A stretch of DNA of 64,000 nucleotides from Chryseobacterium aquifrigidense (GTDB lineage: Bacteria; Bacteroidota; Bacteroidia; Flavobacteriales; Weeksellaceae): assembly GCF_006716485.1 (NCBI RefSeq), contig NZ_VFPD01000001.1, positions 1,935,314 through 1,999,313 on the forward strand, read 5' to 3'. Position 1 is the stretch's first letter; the number at the start of each line of letters is the position of its first letter. The notes under the pieces were generated by a model that saw only the letters and a list, made by a program, of their open reading frames with translations, ran no database searches and was not told the origin of the DNA. Both the position numbers and the translations under genes were made by a program. This document shows, piece by piece, positions 55,600 through 64,000 of the stretch.

Positions 55600-56143
55600 C
55601 TTCCAGTGTTACTCGTATTACTTTATCTAAGGCCTGTTGAATGAAACGCAGTCTTTCTCCTTCAGGAATATAGTTACCGGTATCCAGATAGTTGGTAATA
55701 TTTTCTTTCTCAGCATCAAATTTCTTTTTGAATCTTCTTCTTACCAAAGCATTTGAAAGTTTACTGCCTGAAAGCGGGGAAACTGGTACTATCGGATATT
55801 TATACTTTATATAATCATAACTTGTTCCGGATAAAAATTTCAATAGATCGTCTTTTTTTGAAGCTAAACCAGATGATATGCGGGTAAGTTCCTGATTAGG
55901 CTCTATATAAATATCTTTTGTTCTTTTCGTAACAGCTGTTCTTGTTACGGCATATCCATCCAGCTTTCTGTGTGCTGAGGCCATATCTTTATAATATTCC
56001 TTAGACAGGAGATCATTAGCAGACCAATTCCAAGTGAAATGAAGTGTCACAAGCTGCGCTTTAGCTAATATAGATAACAATAGTACCCCTATGAGAACTA
56101 CCTTAGCACTGAATGATCTGAAATTAACATATAGTATATTCAT
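55586..56143 (-). CDS. Exported protein of the conjugation operon (unknown 4)
   Basis: 185 residues. An N-terminal signal or membrane segment lies at about 12-30 (VVLIGVLLLSILAKAQ), then HFTWNWSANDLLSKEYYKDM and a basic middle part (ALVRRRFKKKFDAEKENI). The protein is mostly helical. No domain is recognised. It overlaps the next gene by 14 bases and lies 22 bases after the previous one, so it is part of a tight operon. Confidence 0.65.
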   Translation of the reverse strand: MNILYVNFRSFSAKVVLIGVLLLSILAKAQLVTLHFTWNWSANDLLSKEYYKDMASAHRKLDGYAVTRTAVTKRTKDIYIEPNQELTRISSGLASKKDDLLKFLSGTSYDYIKYKYPIVPVSPLSGSKLSNALVRRRFKKKFDAEKENITNYLDTGNYIPEGERLRFIQQALDKVIRVTLEDETY

Positions 56144-56165
56144 GCCTTTAAAAATTTAGATTAAA

Positions 56166-56723
56166 CTATTTAGTAAACTGCCGGACTAATTTCCTCCTCA
56201 GCGTACTTTCTTTGATATTATCTTCTACCCGATCCAGTTTCCGGTTAATGGCAGACAGCGATGTTCTCAGGTCTTCATACAGATTAAATTTTTCTCCCAA
56301 AATGACGGCTTTTTCACCATTTAAGAAATGGGAAGACATATTCTCAATCTGACTGTCTGCTGACAGCAGATAAACCCTGTTCTCTTTCTTTTTTGAATAA
56401 TACAGGAAAGAAAGATTTTCATTATCCTGTCTGAGTTTTCGGGATCTGTCTTTCACATTATTGATAATATTATTTACCGTAAACAGCCAGATAACAGATC
56501 CAGGATAATAAATAAGCCTTTTTCTATATTCTTTATAAAAATCTTCTGTCCTTTTCTCTGTTGTTTCTTCTCTGCTCTTCAACAAATATTTTTCTACAAT
56601 AATCCCACCTGAGCCAAGATTCGACGGAACATCTGAAATCGGGCCAACAGGGTTATTGGCAAACGGCTGGGAATAAGCTCTTATTGAGGCAAATACTAAC
56701 AGTACTAACAGAAACCTGTACAT
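56166..56723 (-). CDS. Exported helical protein of the conjugation operon (unknown 3)
   Basis: 185 residues. The signal peptide ends near residue 18 (MYRFLLVLLVFASIRAYS). The mature part has long charged helices (LKSREETTEKRTEDFYKEYRKR; LSAINRKLDRVEDNIKESTLRRK), suggesting a coiled coil. It lies 30 bases downstream of the gene at 56754. No domain is recognised; a VirB5-like pilus-tip or channel-lining role is possible. Confidence 0.65.
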   Translation of the reverse strand: MYRFLLVLLVFASIRAYSQPFANNPVGPISDVPSNLGSGGIIVEKYLLKSREETTEKRTEDFYKEYRKRLIYYPGSVIWLFTVNNIINNVKDRSRKLRQDNENLSFLYYSKKKENRVYLLSADSQIENMSSHFLNGEKAVILGEKFNLYEDLRTSLSAINRKLDRVEDNIKESTLRRKLVRQFTK

Positions 56724-56753
56724 ATTGAAATAAATTTAGAGATGAATGAAAAA

Positions 56754-57341
56754 CTAGAATATAATTTCAAGGTTCTTGATTAATTGGATAAGTCCAGGAT
56801 TGTTTTGTATCAGAGATGCTAAAGCTGGCAAAGTCATCACGCCAACAACTTCCTTATCATTTTTAGAATATACCCTTATCAGCTGATCCCGGATTCTGTA
56901 AATTTCCTGTCTTTCGGCTGCCTTTATTTTTGAAGCATCCACATTCTGGAGGGAAAGAAGTGCAGCTTTATCTAACGCTAAAGATTGTAAATAATCCTTC
57001 TTAACATTGGTTATATAAGGAAGTTTTTTAAACTGATTCAATAGCACAGGTCCTATCCCTAAAACCCCGGTCTTTAAAGACTTAATCGTATTATTTTGCT
57101 TATCGAATTTATCAGACTTTTTATAATTCCTTTCTAAAAATTCTTCATCATTCCTAATCATTTCTTCCAGGTAATCATTCTGGATTTTTAACTGAACTGC
57201 TCTTGCCGCGGTATGTCCAGCAATTTCTAAAAGCTTTTTTCTTGTATCCGAATCGGTATTATTCAAATGGATAGCAACATGTACAAACTGAGCTGAAAAC
57301 AGCTGAAATGCAAAAAAAAACAACAATGGTAATGCTCTCAT
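56754..57341 (-). CDS. Exported helical protein of the conjugation operon (unknown 2)
   Basis: 195 residues. The signal peptide (to about residue 17) is followed by an almost fully helical protein (LEEMIRNDEEFLERNYKKSDKFDKQ). The C-terminal part PALASLIQNNPGLIQLIKNLEIIF is hydrophobic and may bind a partner. No domain is recognised. It lies 45 bases after the gene at 57387. Confidence 0.65.
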   Translation of the reverse strand: MRALPLLFFFAFQLFSAQFVHVAIHLNNTDSDTRKKLLEIAGHTAARAVQLKIQNDYLEEMIRNDEEFLERNYKKSDKFDKQNNTIKSLKTGVLGIGPVLLNQFKKLPYITNVKKDYLQSLALDKAALLSLQNVDASKIKAAERQEIYRIRDQLIRVYSKNDKEVVGVMTLPALASLIQNNPGLIQLIKNLEIIF

Positions 57342-57386
57342 AATAAGGGTATTGTTAAAACTTATAATACATGTGTAATATTGATA

Positions 57387-57896
57387 TTACTTGGGTATAA
57401 GGCCTAATTTGTAGAACAGATTGCTTTGTTCCGCCTCATATTTCATTTCATCCAGTTCCTGAATCAGAAAATTTAAAGTACCCATAAATCCTGCATCCAG
57501 TCTTTCTCTGTTTCCGCGGTTGATCTGTATTCCTACCCCAGCTATAAATGCATCTTCCAATATGCTGTTGGCAGCTTTAATATATTCCAGTTTCTTTCTG
57601 CATTTCCTTTTTTTAATAGGATTAAAATAAGGGTTGCAGACATTGGAGTACTTTGAAAAGTTGATAAGATCTTTTTTAGAAATGGTAGTTCTGGCTAAGT
57701 TTTCAATTTCATTAACTGCCGCAATCTGAGCCAGCTCATCCAGGCTTTTTTTAGTCGCTTTTTCATAGTCGTCAGTGGCATTTTTCTCAAAAGTCCTTTC
57801 CACTAAACCTATGGGATCAATATAGGGTATCTGCCCCTGATACTTTAATGAAAAAAAAAGCAATAGCAGAATCAGATATTTCATAACTGAATACAT
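57387..57896 (-). CDS. Exported protein of the conjugation operon (unknown 1)
   Basis: 169 residues with a signal peptide (to about residue 21, LILLLLFFSLKYQGQ). The mature part is helical, with a pair of cysteines (VCNPYFNPIKKRKCRKKL) that could form a disulphide in the periplasm. It lies 9 bases downstream of the TraN-like gene. No domain is recognised. Confidence 0.65.
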   Translation of the reverse strand: MYSVMKYLILLLLFFSLKYQGQIPYIDPIGLVERTFEKNATDDYEKATKKSLDELAQIAAVNEIENLARTTISKKDLINFSKYSNVCNPYFNPIKKRKCRKKLEYIKAANSILEDAFIAGVGIQINRGNRERLDAGFMGTLNFLIQELDEMKYEAEQSNLFYKLGLIPK

Positions 57897-57905
57897 TAAC
57901 TGTTT

Positions 57906-58766
57906 CTATATATATTCCGGGAATAAAAGTTTCTTTCTGGGAATGCGGATATTGACGCTTCTGCCTCCGGCATGCTCCCCTACTTCCAGGCTCAGTATTT
58001 CATCTTCATTCAATGTGAATTTGTCGAAGATGAAGGTAAGAACCCTTGTTTCCCCCAGTTTAATATTTCGCTGCTCACCACAGGTTTTTACCGGGGTCAG
58101 GATTCTCTCCTGATATACATAATCTTTTTTGGCGGCATTATGATTCTTAAGCTTTGATCTGAAAAGGATCTGGTCTATATCCAAAGTGATTTTAGACGTA
58201 TTATAAATTTCTACGCGTAAGACAATTTTATTCTGAAAGTTTCTGTAATAGATTCCGTTCAAAGTAAGGTTCAATCCATCATGAGTATCTTTGATTTTTA
58301 CTGTTGAAGGGGCACTTTCAGATAACATACACAATTCCTGAAGATCCTGCGCTGTCCTTTCTTCTTTTTCAATTTTGTAAATGCTTTCTTTTGCAAAATA
58401 ATCGATCGTGGTAAGGGTTTCCACCGCCTTATACGTTGTGATATCCGGATTTCTGTTATACTCCATATCAATAGAGTAATAGCTTCCTTTACCATTAATC
58501 ACGGTAAGATTTGCCTGCTGGCTTTTTAAGTTTTCCAACTCTTCACCTGTATGCTTTAATTTGAGCATATTACCAATGGTATCGGCAACGAAATAGGTAG
58601 ATCCCACATCCACATATTTTATTTTTTCATCAAAAATAATGTGTGTGGTTTTCACATCTGAAACTTCAATGGCCTGGCGCTGAGATAAGGGTTCCAGTAT
58701 TTCCTGGGCAAAAGAGACCTGAGAACATATAAAAAATAGAATAAATAATATAATGTGTTTTTTCAT
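57906..58766 (-). CDS. traN: TraN/VirB9-like conjugation protein (DUF4138 type)
   Basis: 286 residues with a signal peptide (to about residue 20). The first third (about 35-130: THIIFDEKIKYVDVGSTYFVADTIGNMLKLK) and the C-terminal half (GIYYRNFQNKIVLRVEIYNTSKITLDIDQILFRSK) match TraN of Bacteroidota conjugative transposons, which corresponds to VirB9 in the outer-membrane core complex. The start overlaps the VirB4 gene's stop by 4 bases. Confidence 0.8.
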   Translation of the reverse strand: MKKHIILFILFFICSQVSFAQEILEPLSQRQAIEVSDVKTTHIIFDEKIKYVDVGSTYFVADTIGNMLKLKHTGEELENLKSQQANLTVINGKGSYYSIDMEYNRNPDITTYKAVETLTTIDYFAKESIYKIEKEERTAQDLQELCMLSESAPSTVKIKDTHDGLNLTLNGIYYRNFQNKIVLRVEIYNTSKITLDIDQILFRSKLKNHNAAKKDYVYQERILTPVKTCGEQRNIKLGETRVLTFIFDKFTLNEDEILSLEVGEHAGGRSVNIRIPRKKLLFPEYI

Positions 58767-61120
58767 TTCTTTTGAGAATTTAAGTCAATAAAATCATTAA
58801 TGGCCACCGACATATTTCCTTTGGCTTCGTATATTCCCCGGATTACTTTGTTTTCATCGGCATTGGAAGAGTAACAGGCATATCTTTCCGGGGATACTTT
58901 CACTTTATATACATTAGACATACTTCCTACTTTAACATATACCTCTCCTTTGTCTGTAGAGTAAAGTTTTTGAAGATCAGATTCACTGAGTGATAAATAT
59001 TTAGAAAACTTGTCTTTGGATGCCATTTTCTTTTTATGGGAAAGCATGATCAGAGTATCTGTATTATTCACCATGGCTGGTCCAGCAGCTGTATCCAAGA
59101 TATCTTCCAGATCCTGGGTGGCAATGGCAACTTCTCCATAAAACTTACGGACGGTCTTGTACAAATACTTGATAAACTCTGCCATCTCTCCTTTGGAAAT
59201 AGGCTTCCAGCACTCGTCTATAAATATTGATTTCTTCACGCCCGGGATCTTTTGGATCTTGGTCATCACCAGATTAATACACAACATGGTAACTAAAGGA
59301 AACAATGTCGGGTGATCTTTGATATTATCCATTTCGAATACAATAAAACGCTCATGAATCAGGTTGGCAGGTTCTGCTGCATTAAGTATATCTTTGTAAT
59401 GTCCATCGTAAAAATCTCTGAGAGAGAGTTTAAAGCTGACCTTGTCAAAATAACTTGATTCTTCTTCAACAGCTGAATTTTCCGATATAAACTCATAGAA
59501 AGTAGCCATAGAAGGAAAAACATCATTATTGACGACATGTTCGTAATAAAGATCGAGGTAAGTGGACAATATTTGTTTTTCTTCTCTTGAAGCACCTTCT
59601 TCTCCCTTCCATAAGAAAAAGATCAATGAAAGCAGAAAGGTTTTCTTATCTATGTTGATTTCGTCTTCATCGTAGTAATAGAAAGGATTAAACTGTAAAG
59701 GAGAGTTTAAGTCATAGGTAAAATAAACACCTTCCACCAGTTCACATAACTTTTTATACGAGTTTCCGATATCGATCATAACGATATGGTGGCCCTGTTC
59801 ATAATACTGACTCGCAATATGATTGATCAGAAATGACTTTCCGGTTCCTGAAGGCCCGAAAATTAATCTGTTTCGGTTCACGATGATTCCCTTTTTCACA
59901 GGCTCATCCCATAAGTCAAGACGTAAAGGAGATTCATTCTTACGGTCACAGAAAAGAATTCCATCTTTATTGCTCTCGTAATAGGACTCAAAATTCAGTA
60001 ATGAAGAGGTTTGCTCTGATATCCCGATAAATTTATGATTCTCTGAAATATAGGCAGGCGCTCCCGGGCAATTGTTCATATATAATTCATTGAGCGCATA
60101 CTTTACCTGATAAGGAGTAATTCCCAGATCCCTGAAAGCATTTTCCAGTAAATTGACATCATGTTCCAGTTTCTTTTGCGAAACATTCCAGACAATCACA
60201 CTGAAGTGCTGATAAACAAACGTCAGCTCTCTTTCCAGCACATCTTCTACAAGATCTTCCACCTGCGAATAAGTAACCTGATTTTCTCTGGAAAGTATGG
60301 CCATACTTTTAAACTGATTCATTTTGGTCTTCAGAGAAGAAAAAACTTTTTCTGAATCCTCAATAAAAATCACCTGATTATAGATATGGTTTACATCCAG
60401 CCCTGCGGATACCGGCTGTATAAAAGGAATTCTGAAGTCAGTTTTTGGGGTGGAATATTCAATACTTTTGATGGTACTATTAATGGTAATAGGAAGCTGA
60501 TTGTTGGAAGAAATCGTATACAGTTCTGCAAATTTATTTCCTATCTGTAAGTTCTTATCAAAAAACATATCCCTCAGATTGGTCTCCCCTTCTTTTGAAA
60601 GAGATAAATATTTTCCCAACAGGGCGATAATCTTATTATTATCCAACCTTTCTACTGTGAAAAAACCTTCCTTTGTTAAAAATGAAAGACTCGATTCCAC
60701 GGCTTTGATAAAATCATCTATTCCATCTAAATATTTGTTATACTGGCTGGAATTATTAAGGATACTTACTTTACTTTTAGAGTCTTTTATTATGGTGAGA
60801 TAACACTCATGACTCATTGTAGGCTTTTCATGAAAAAACCTGTTATCGCTTGATGCTAAAAAATTAGGACTGTCCGATACCTGCTCTTTGATAGAATCTA
60901 CAAAAAAGAAATCCTGTTTCTGCAAGATTGTTCCGGCAGGTAAAGATCTGATTACTTTGTCAAAAATAACACTGATCTGCTCAATCTGATCGCTATCAAG
61001 CGAATATATCTGAGGGAGCATCACTTTATACACCAAGCCAACATCCCCTTTTTTGCTAATTAACAAATCATCGTCTACCGCTAATATGTTAAAAGCCTTT
61101 TTGATATCTATATCTTTCAT
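58763..61120 (-). CDS. traG: VirB4-type conjugation ATPase (TraG family of conjugative transposons)
   Basis: 785 residues. The Walker A motif is in LIFGPSGTGKSFLINHIASQ (about residues 415-434), and Walker B in KSIFIDECWKPI (about 630-641), followed by the Gln-containing EVAIATQDLEDIL. The N-terminal part is the VirB4 membrane-proximal domain. The protein energises assembly of the mating channel at the inner membrane. It overlaps traN by 4 bases. It is named TraG in the Bacteroidota transposon nomenclature, not the coupling protein of that name in plasmids. Confidence 0.93.
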   Translation of the reverse strand: MKDIDIKKAFNILAVDDDLLISKKGDVGLVYKVMLPQIYSLDSDQIEQISVIFDKVIRSLPAGTILQKQDFFFVDSIKEQVSDSPNFLASSDNRFFHEKPTMSHECYLTIIKDSKSKVSILNNSSQYNKYLDGIDDFIKAVESSLSFLTKEGFFTVERLDNNKIIALLGKYLSLSKEGETNLRDMFFDKNLQIGNKFAELYTISSNNQLPITINSTIKSIEYSTPKTDFRIPFIQPVSAGLDVNHIYNQVIFIEDSEKVFSSLKTKMNQFKSMAILSRENQVTYSQVEDLVEDVLERELTFVYQHFSVIVWNVSQKKLEHDVNLLENAFRDLGITPYQVKYALNELYMNNCPGAPAYISENHKFIGISEQTSSLLNFESYYESNKDGILFCDRKNESPLRLDLWDEPVKKGIIVNRNRLIFGPSGTGKSFLINHIASQYYEQGHHIVMIDIGNSYKKLCELVEGVYFTYDLNSPLQFNPFYYYDEDEINIDKKTFLLSLIFFLWKGEEGASREEKQILSTYLDLYYEHVVNNDVFPSMATFYEFISENSAVEEESSYFDKVSFKLSLRDFYDGHYKDILNAAEPANLIHERFIVFEMDNIKDHPTLFPLVTMLCINLVMTKIQKIPGVKKSIFIDECWKPISKGEMAEFIKYLYKTVRKFYGEVAIATQDLEDILDTAAGPAMVNNTDTLIMLSHKKKMASKDKFSKYLSLSESDLQKLYSTDKGEVYVKVGSMSNVYKVKVSPERYACYSSNADENKVIRGIYEAKGNMSVAINDFIDLNSQKK

Positions 61121-61153
61121 AATCTTAGGAAATAATTATTAAACCATTGCGCT

Positions 61154-62323
61154 CTAATTAAAACCAGAGGCGTTATTTGAGGATCTTATATTGATCCATA
61201 ACTGGTATTTTTTAGGTAAGAACACTCTCCTTTTTTCAAATATTTCTTTGCTTATTTCTTTTCCTGCTGATAAAATGGCCAGGTTTCTCGCCTCCTTTAA
61301 ATCGATCCCGGTATTACCCCCTAAAACAGAGCCGCCATTTGTTCCTCTTTGAATAGCATAATCGAAAACATCTTTTGATACCGTCGAAGGGATTTTAAGC
61401 CATGACTGATTATTCACCTGAATACCTTCTCTCCCATCATAGTCATATACTCTAAAGTTTAACTGGTACAGAACATTATCTTTTTTATAGCTTTCAATAT
61501 CAATATTGATACGGTCTTCCCCTAACGATATTCTTCCATAAACAATCGAATTCTTAGGAATTACCAAACCACCCGGAACATCTGTAAGCCTCATATCTTC
61601 TTTTATCCTGATAGGGATAATATTTTTATCTAATATTCTCTTCTGCTCTAAGGTTTCTGAAGGAATCAGCTGTAAAATCTTTTTATTGTTTCCGGCCGTT
61701 GTTCCCTGGAAAAAATTCTTTTGATCACGAACATCATTTTTAGCCAGATCCTTTTTATTTTCCTTAGTTTTTAATGTATCACCGGAATCCAGGGAATTTC
61801 GGGAGGCTGCACCTTCCGTTAATCCTGCACGGATCTTATCCTGAAGCTCAAATATTTTGCTAAGGCTGCTTTCAGTACCTGAACCATAATCGGAACCATA
61901 ACCTGAATTTGAACTATAACCGGAATCTGAAGGATAACTTCTTCCCGGTGAAGAGATATTGGATAAAGCTTTCATATAGCGCTCCTGCCTTTTGGCATAA
62001 TCATTTTCTTCAGTTTTACCGTCAAAACTCTGAAGCTGTCCCTGTAATAATTTTTCATCTTCGGGAAGTTCTGTATCTATGCCATACTTTCCATCTTTTG
62101 AAAAGTATTTCTTTAAATCCCTTTCATCCTGATTATAGATTTCTAATTTTGATTTTTCTTCAAGCTGTTTCTCATCAACATTAGGAGTTAATATCAACTT
62201 ATCATTTGACTCCTTCATTTTTGGGAATAGTATCAGACTGATAATTAAAATAAGAATACCTAGAGCAGCTACAAAAACAACCCCAATAATGATCTTCTTT
62301 TTTTTGTCCAGATTTGCAAACAT
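61154..62323 (-). CDS. traM: TraM/VirB10-like conjugation protein
   Basis: 389 residues. One membrane helix lies near the start (about 10-33), followed by a long low-complexity periplasmic linker (Ser/Gly/Tyr-rich near 125-155: SGYSSNSGYGSDYGSG). The C-terminal VirB10-like barrel domain (IPIRIKEDMRLTDVPGGLVIPKNSIVYGR) matches TraM of conjugative transposons. It spans the periplasm as a core complex scaffold. It lies upstream of the VirB4 gene by 33 bases. Confidence 0.88.
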   Translation of the reverse strand: MFANLDKKKKIIIGVVFVAALGILILIISLILFPKMKESNDKLILTPNVDEKQLEEKSKLEIYNQDERDLKKYFSKDGKYGIDTELPEDEKLLQGQLQSFDGKTEENDYAKRQERYMKALSNISSPGRSYPSDSGYSSNSGYGSDYGSGTESSLSKIFELQDKIRAGLTEGAASRNSLDSGDTLKTKENKKDLAKNDVRDQKNFFQGTTAGNNKKILQLIPSETLEQKRILDKNIIPIRIKEDMRLTDVPGGLVIPKNSIVYGRISLGEDRINIDIESYKKDNVLYQLNFRVYDYDGREGIQVNNQSWLKIPSTVSKDVFDYAIQRGTNGGSVLGGNTGIDLKEARNLAILSAGKEISKEIFEKRRVFLPKKYQLWINIRSSNNASGFN

Positions 62324-62326
62324 ATT

Positions 62327-62827
62327 TTATAAACTATTTTTACACATAATATTGAGAAATAATAATGGGTCAATTTTTTTACCTTCAACTATTATTTCAT
62401 AATGGAGATGAGGACCAGTAGAACGTCCTGTATTTCCACTTAAGCCTATCAGCTGCCCGGGCTTTACGGATTCTCCTTTTCCAACAAATAAAGCCATTAA
62501 ATGTCCATATCTGGTTCTAAAGCCTCCCTCGTTATCAATTAAGATGGTATTGCCATATCCTCTTTCGTATGCTGAACTTAAAACGATCCCATAATAGGTA
62601 GAAAATACAGCAGTTCCTGGAGGTACAGAAAAGTCAACACCCTGATGCTTTTTAAATACTCCATCAACAGGATGCTTTCTATACCCGTAATTGGATGAAA
62701 CAATTTTACTATAGGATTCAACCGGTGGTATCATCTTTTGTGATTGTACTTTCTGATAAGTAAATACAGTAAAAAGAATAAAAAAGGCAGGAAGTATCCT
62801 ATTTCTTTTACTAAGAAATTTATACAT
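62327..62827 (-). CDS. M23 family peptidase (LytM-type) of the conjugation operon
   Basis: 166 residues with a signal or membrane segment (about 12-29). The LytM zinc site is complete: HQGVDFSVPPG (HxxxD) and HLHYE (HxH). It cuts peptide cross-links in peptidoglycan. It lies 3 bases upstream of traM, so it is likely used to open the wall for the transfer channel, where other systems use a VirB1-type transglycosylase. The domain is compact, without LysM or coiled coil. Confidence 0.92.
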   Translation of the reverse strand: MYKFLSKRNRILPAFFILFTVFTYQKVQSQKMIPPVESYSKIVSSNYGYRKHPVDGVFKKHQGVDFSVPPGTAVFSTYYGIVLSSAYERGYGNTILIDNEGGFRTRYGHLMALFVGKGESVKPGQLIGLSGNTGRSTGPHLHYEIIVEGKKIDPLLFLNIMCKNSL

Positions 62828-62868
62828 AAGAAGTTGTCGTCATTTTATGTTTTCCCGATTACAAAAAA

Positions 62869-64000
62869 TCAATTTTGTTGAGCATCCTCATGAGAAGACG
62901 GCTCACTGCTCATAGCAGCTTCTTCTTCCCGGGAAATTCTATATAATTCGTTTTCAATAAGAATATCTACCTCTTTTACAATTCTTTCAAAATTTCCATT
63001 TAAAACCTCATTGATCATTTCACCTTCTATAATGGTGGGTATTTTATTCTTTATCTGATCCGTACGCTTCTCTACTTTTATTTTTCCTCTGAAGATCTTC
63101 CGGTTAATTTCTTCTCCGAAATTATCAGCAACCACTCCTACAAATTCTCCCTGAGAAAGCTGAGATATAGCAGATACCGGAATTGCATACTCTAAATTCT
63201 CATTAATGGAATAGGAGTTATTCGTATCAATGGTTACATTTTTTAATTTTTGCTTTTTCTTTCCAAATATTTCCTGGAGCTTGCTTGCCGTCTCACTTCT
63301 TACTGAACCACTGAAAATATTACCTACGATATTAAATATGGTTTCCGCTACTTTATCGCCATAATCTCTCTTCAGCTGTTCGAGATCCTGCATTCCGATA
63401 GTTGTAGAAACTTTATTCGATCTTGCCGTGGCAATCAGGTTATCCAACCCCATAAAATACATGGTAGGCAGCTCGTCCAATATCACTGAGCAAGGCTGTC
63501 TTCCCTGTTGGTTTATTTCTTTCAGAAGCTGTGTAACCACAAGCCCTAACGCAGGGGAATTGGTGGTTTGGGTACTTGGTGAATTGGCAATGATTAATAT
63601 GCATGGACTTTCGGGATTATTGATACTTAATGAAATATTTTCTTCAGGAAAAACATTATTACCCATCACCCAGAATAATTCCTTTGTTGCTAATTGAGAC
63701 AGAGGTATTCTCGCAGAGGCTGTCTGACCTGAAAGCTGCTCGTAAGCCTGTTTTGCCAAAGCATCTGCAAAAGGAGTCATAAAGAACCTCAGTTCTGAGT
63801 ATTGGCCAAAAACCTTAAATACTTTTTCATCCGGCAAAGAAGCTAAAGAGATGGCATGAGGCAGTGTACAGAATTTCCCGTCTTCATAAATTCTCAGAAA
63901 ATAAATGCAGGCCGCGAAATAGGAAATGGCTGACTGGGCAAAAAAGTCTTTTTCAGTAATCCATTCTTTATTTAAGTTAAATAAGATCGTTTGTGATGCT
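62869..64000 (-). CDS. Type IV coupling protein (VirD4/TraG type), C-terminal part, 5' end outside window
   Basis: The frame runs open to the right edge, so ATG 63837 is internal and the Walker A part is missing from view. The Walker B region CSVILDELPTMYFMGLDNLI and the segment IATARSNKVSTTIGMQDLEQLKRDYG are typical of VirD4-like coupling proteins, which bring DNA to the transfer channel. The acidic tail (VEKRT to the end) is variable. It is followed by the M23 peptidase gene in the same direction. Confidence 0.9.
   Translation of the reverse strand, partial: ASQTILFNLNKEWITEKDFFAQSAISYFAACIYFLRIYEDGKFCTLPHAISLASLPDEKVFKVFGQYSELRFFMTPFADALAKQAYEQLSGQTASARIPLSQLATKELFWVMGNNVFPEENISLSINNPESPCILIIANSPSTQTTNSPALGLVVTQLLKEINQQGRQPCSVILDELPTMYFMGLDNLIATARSNKVSTTIGMQDLEQLKRDYGDKVAETIFNIVGNIFSGSVRSETASKLQEIFGKKKQKLKNVTIDTNNSYSINENLEYAIPVSAISQLSQGEFVGVVADNFGEEINRKIFRGKIKVEKRTDQIKNKIPTIIEGEMINEVLNGNFERIVKEVDILIENELYRISREEEAAMSSEPSSHEDAQQN

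Noticed and set aside
63837-63839. Start codon for the coupling protein
   Set aside because: The frame continues open to the window edge with sensible sequence (FFAQSAISYFAACIYFLRIY), so this Met is internal.

Overview
The window looks like chromosomal DNA of a flavobacterium of the Chryseobacterium type (Bacteroidota, Weeksellaceae). The evidence is the low GC content, promoters with the Bacteroidota -7 box TAnnTTTG (usually TATATTTG), several secreted proteins with type A or type B type IX secretion (T9SS) sorting domains, kinases with beta-propeller sensors, and a Bacteroidota-type conjugation apparatus. No rRNA, tRNA or CRISPR array was seen. Both edges cut genes: a GMC oxidoreductase on the left and a type IV coupling protein on the right.

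Layout. 2-4049: an oxidative gene set made of a GMC oxidoreductase, a VioB-like ferritin-fold protein and a 507-residue protein of unknown function. 4116-6660: two paralogous TetR repressor genes on the minus strand, interleaved with four plus-strand modules. Each module has an inverted repeat (TTAGACAC-N6-GTGTCTAA type), a TATATTTG promoter, about 130-160 nt without an ORF, and a terminator. I read these as a family of four TetR-controlled small RNAs made by tandem duplication of a TetR-sRNA-sRNA unit; this is the strongest candidate for something undescribed. 6779-10431: the oxidative pentose phosphate operon gnd-zwf-pgl. 10684-11963: a small unknown protein and a PAS/LuxR-type regulator.

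12750-28999: a surface-protein region with large T9SS cargo proteins (FN3/GEVED, IgGFc-binding-like, metalloprotease, SGNH hydrolase/PKD). It also holds two paralogous membrane-spanning TPR/HTH regulators, the leftover C-terminus of another T9SS protein, and a family of GTACCTGC hairpins. 29057-34894: a stress and detoxification region with an iron-type alcohol dehydrogenase, an AraC regulator, a TetR regulator with matching operators before itself and before an SDR gene, an epoxide hydrolase and an OsmC/Ohr protein. 35008-39897: a BamA-like outer membrane protein, a small membrane-protein gene broken at a homopolymer, a 51-bp repeat protein, and an overlapping pair of HTH genes.

40452-50156: two near-copies of a beta-propeller histidine kinase/NarL-type response regulator pair, separated by a secreted cell-surface protein, followed by a C4-dicarboxylate transporter (50493-51764). 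51765-53179 is gene-poor, with hairpins and decayed coding remnants. From 53180 to the right edge, everything is on the minus strand. This is part of an integrative conjugative element: coupling protein, M23 peptidase, TraM/VirB10, VirB4 ATPase, TraN/VirB9, five small unknown exported proteins, a VirB6-like membrane protein, and an EboA-domain protein at the end.
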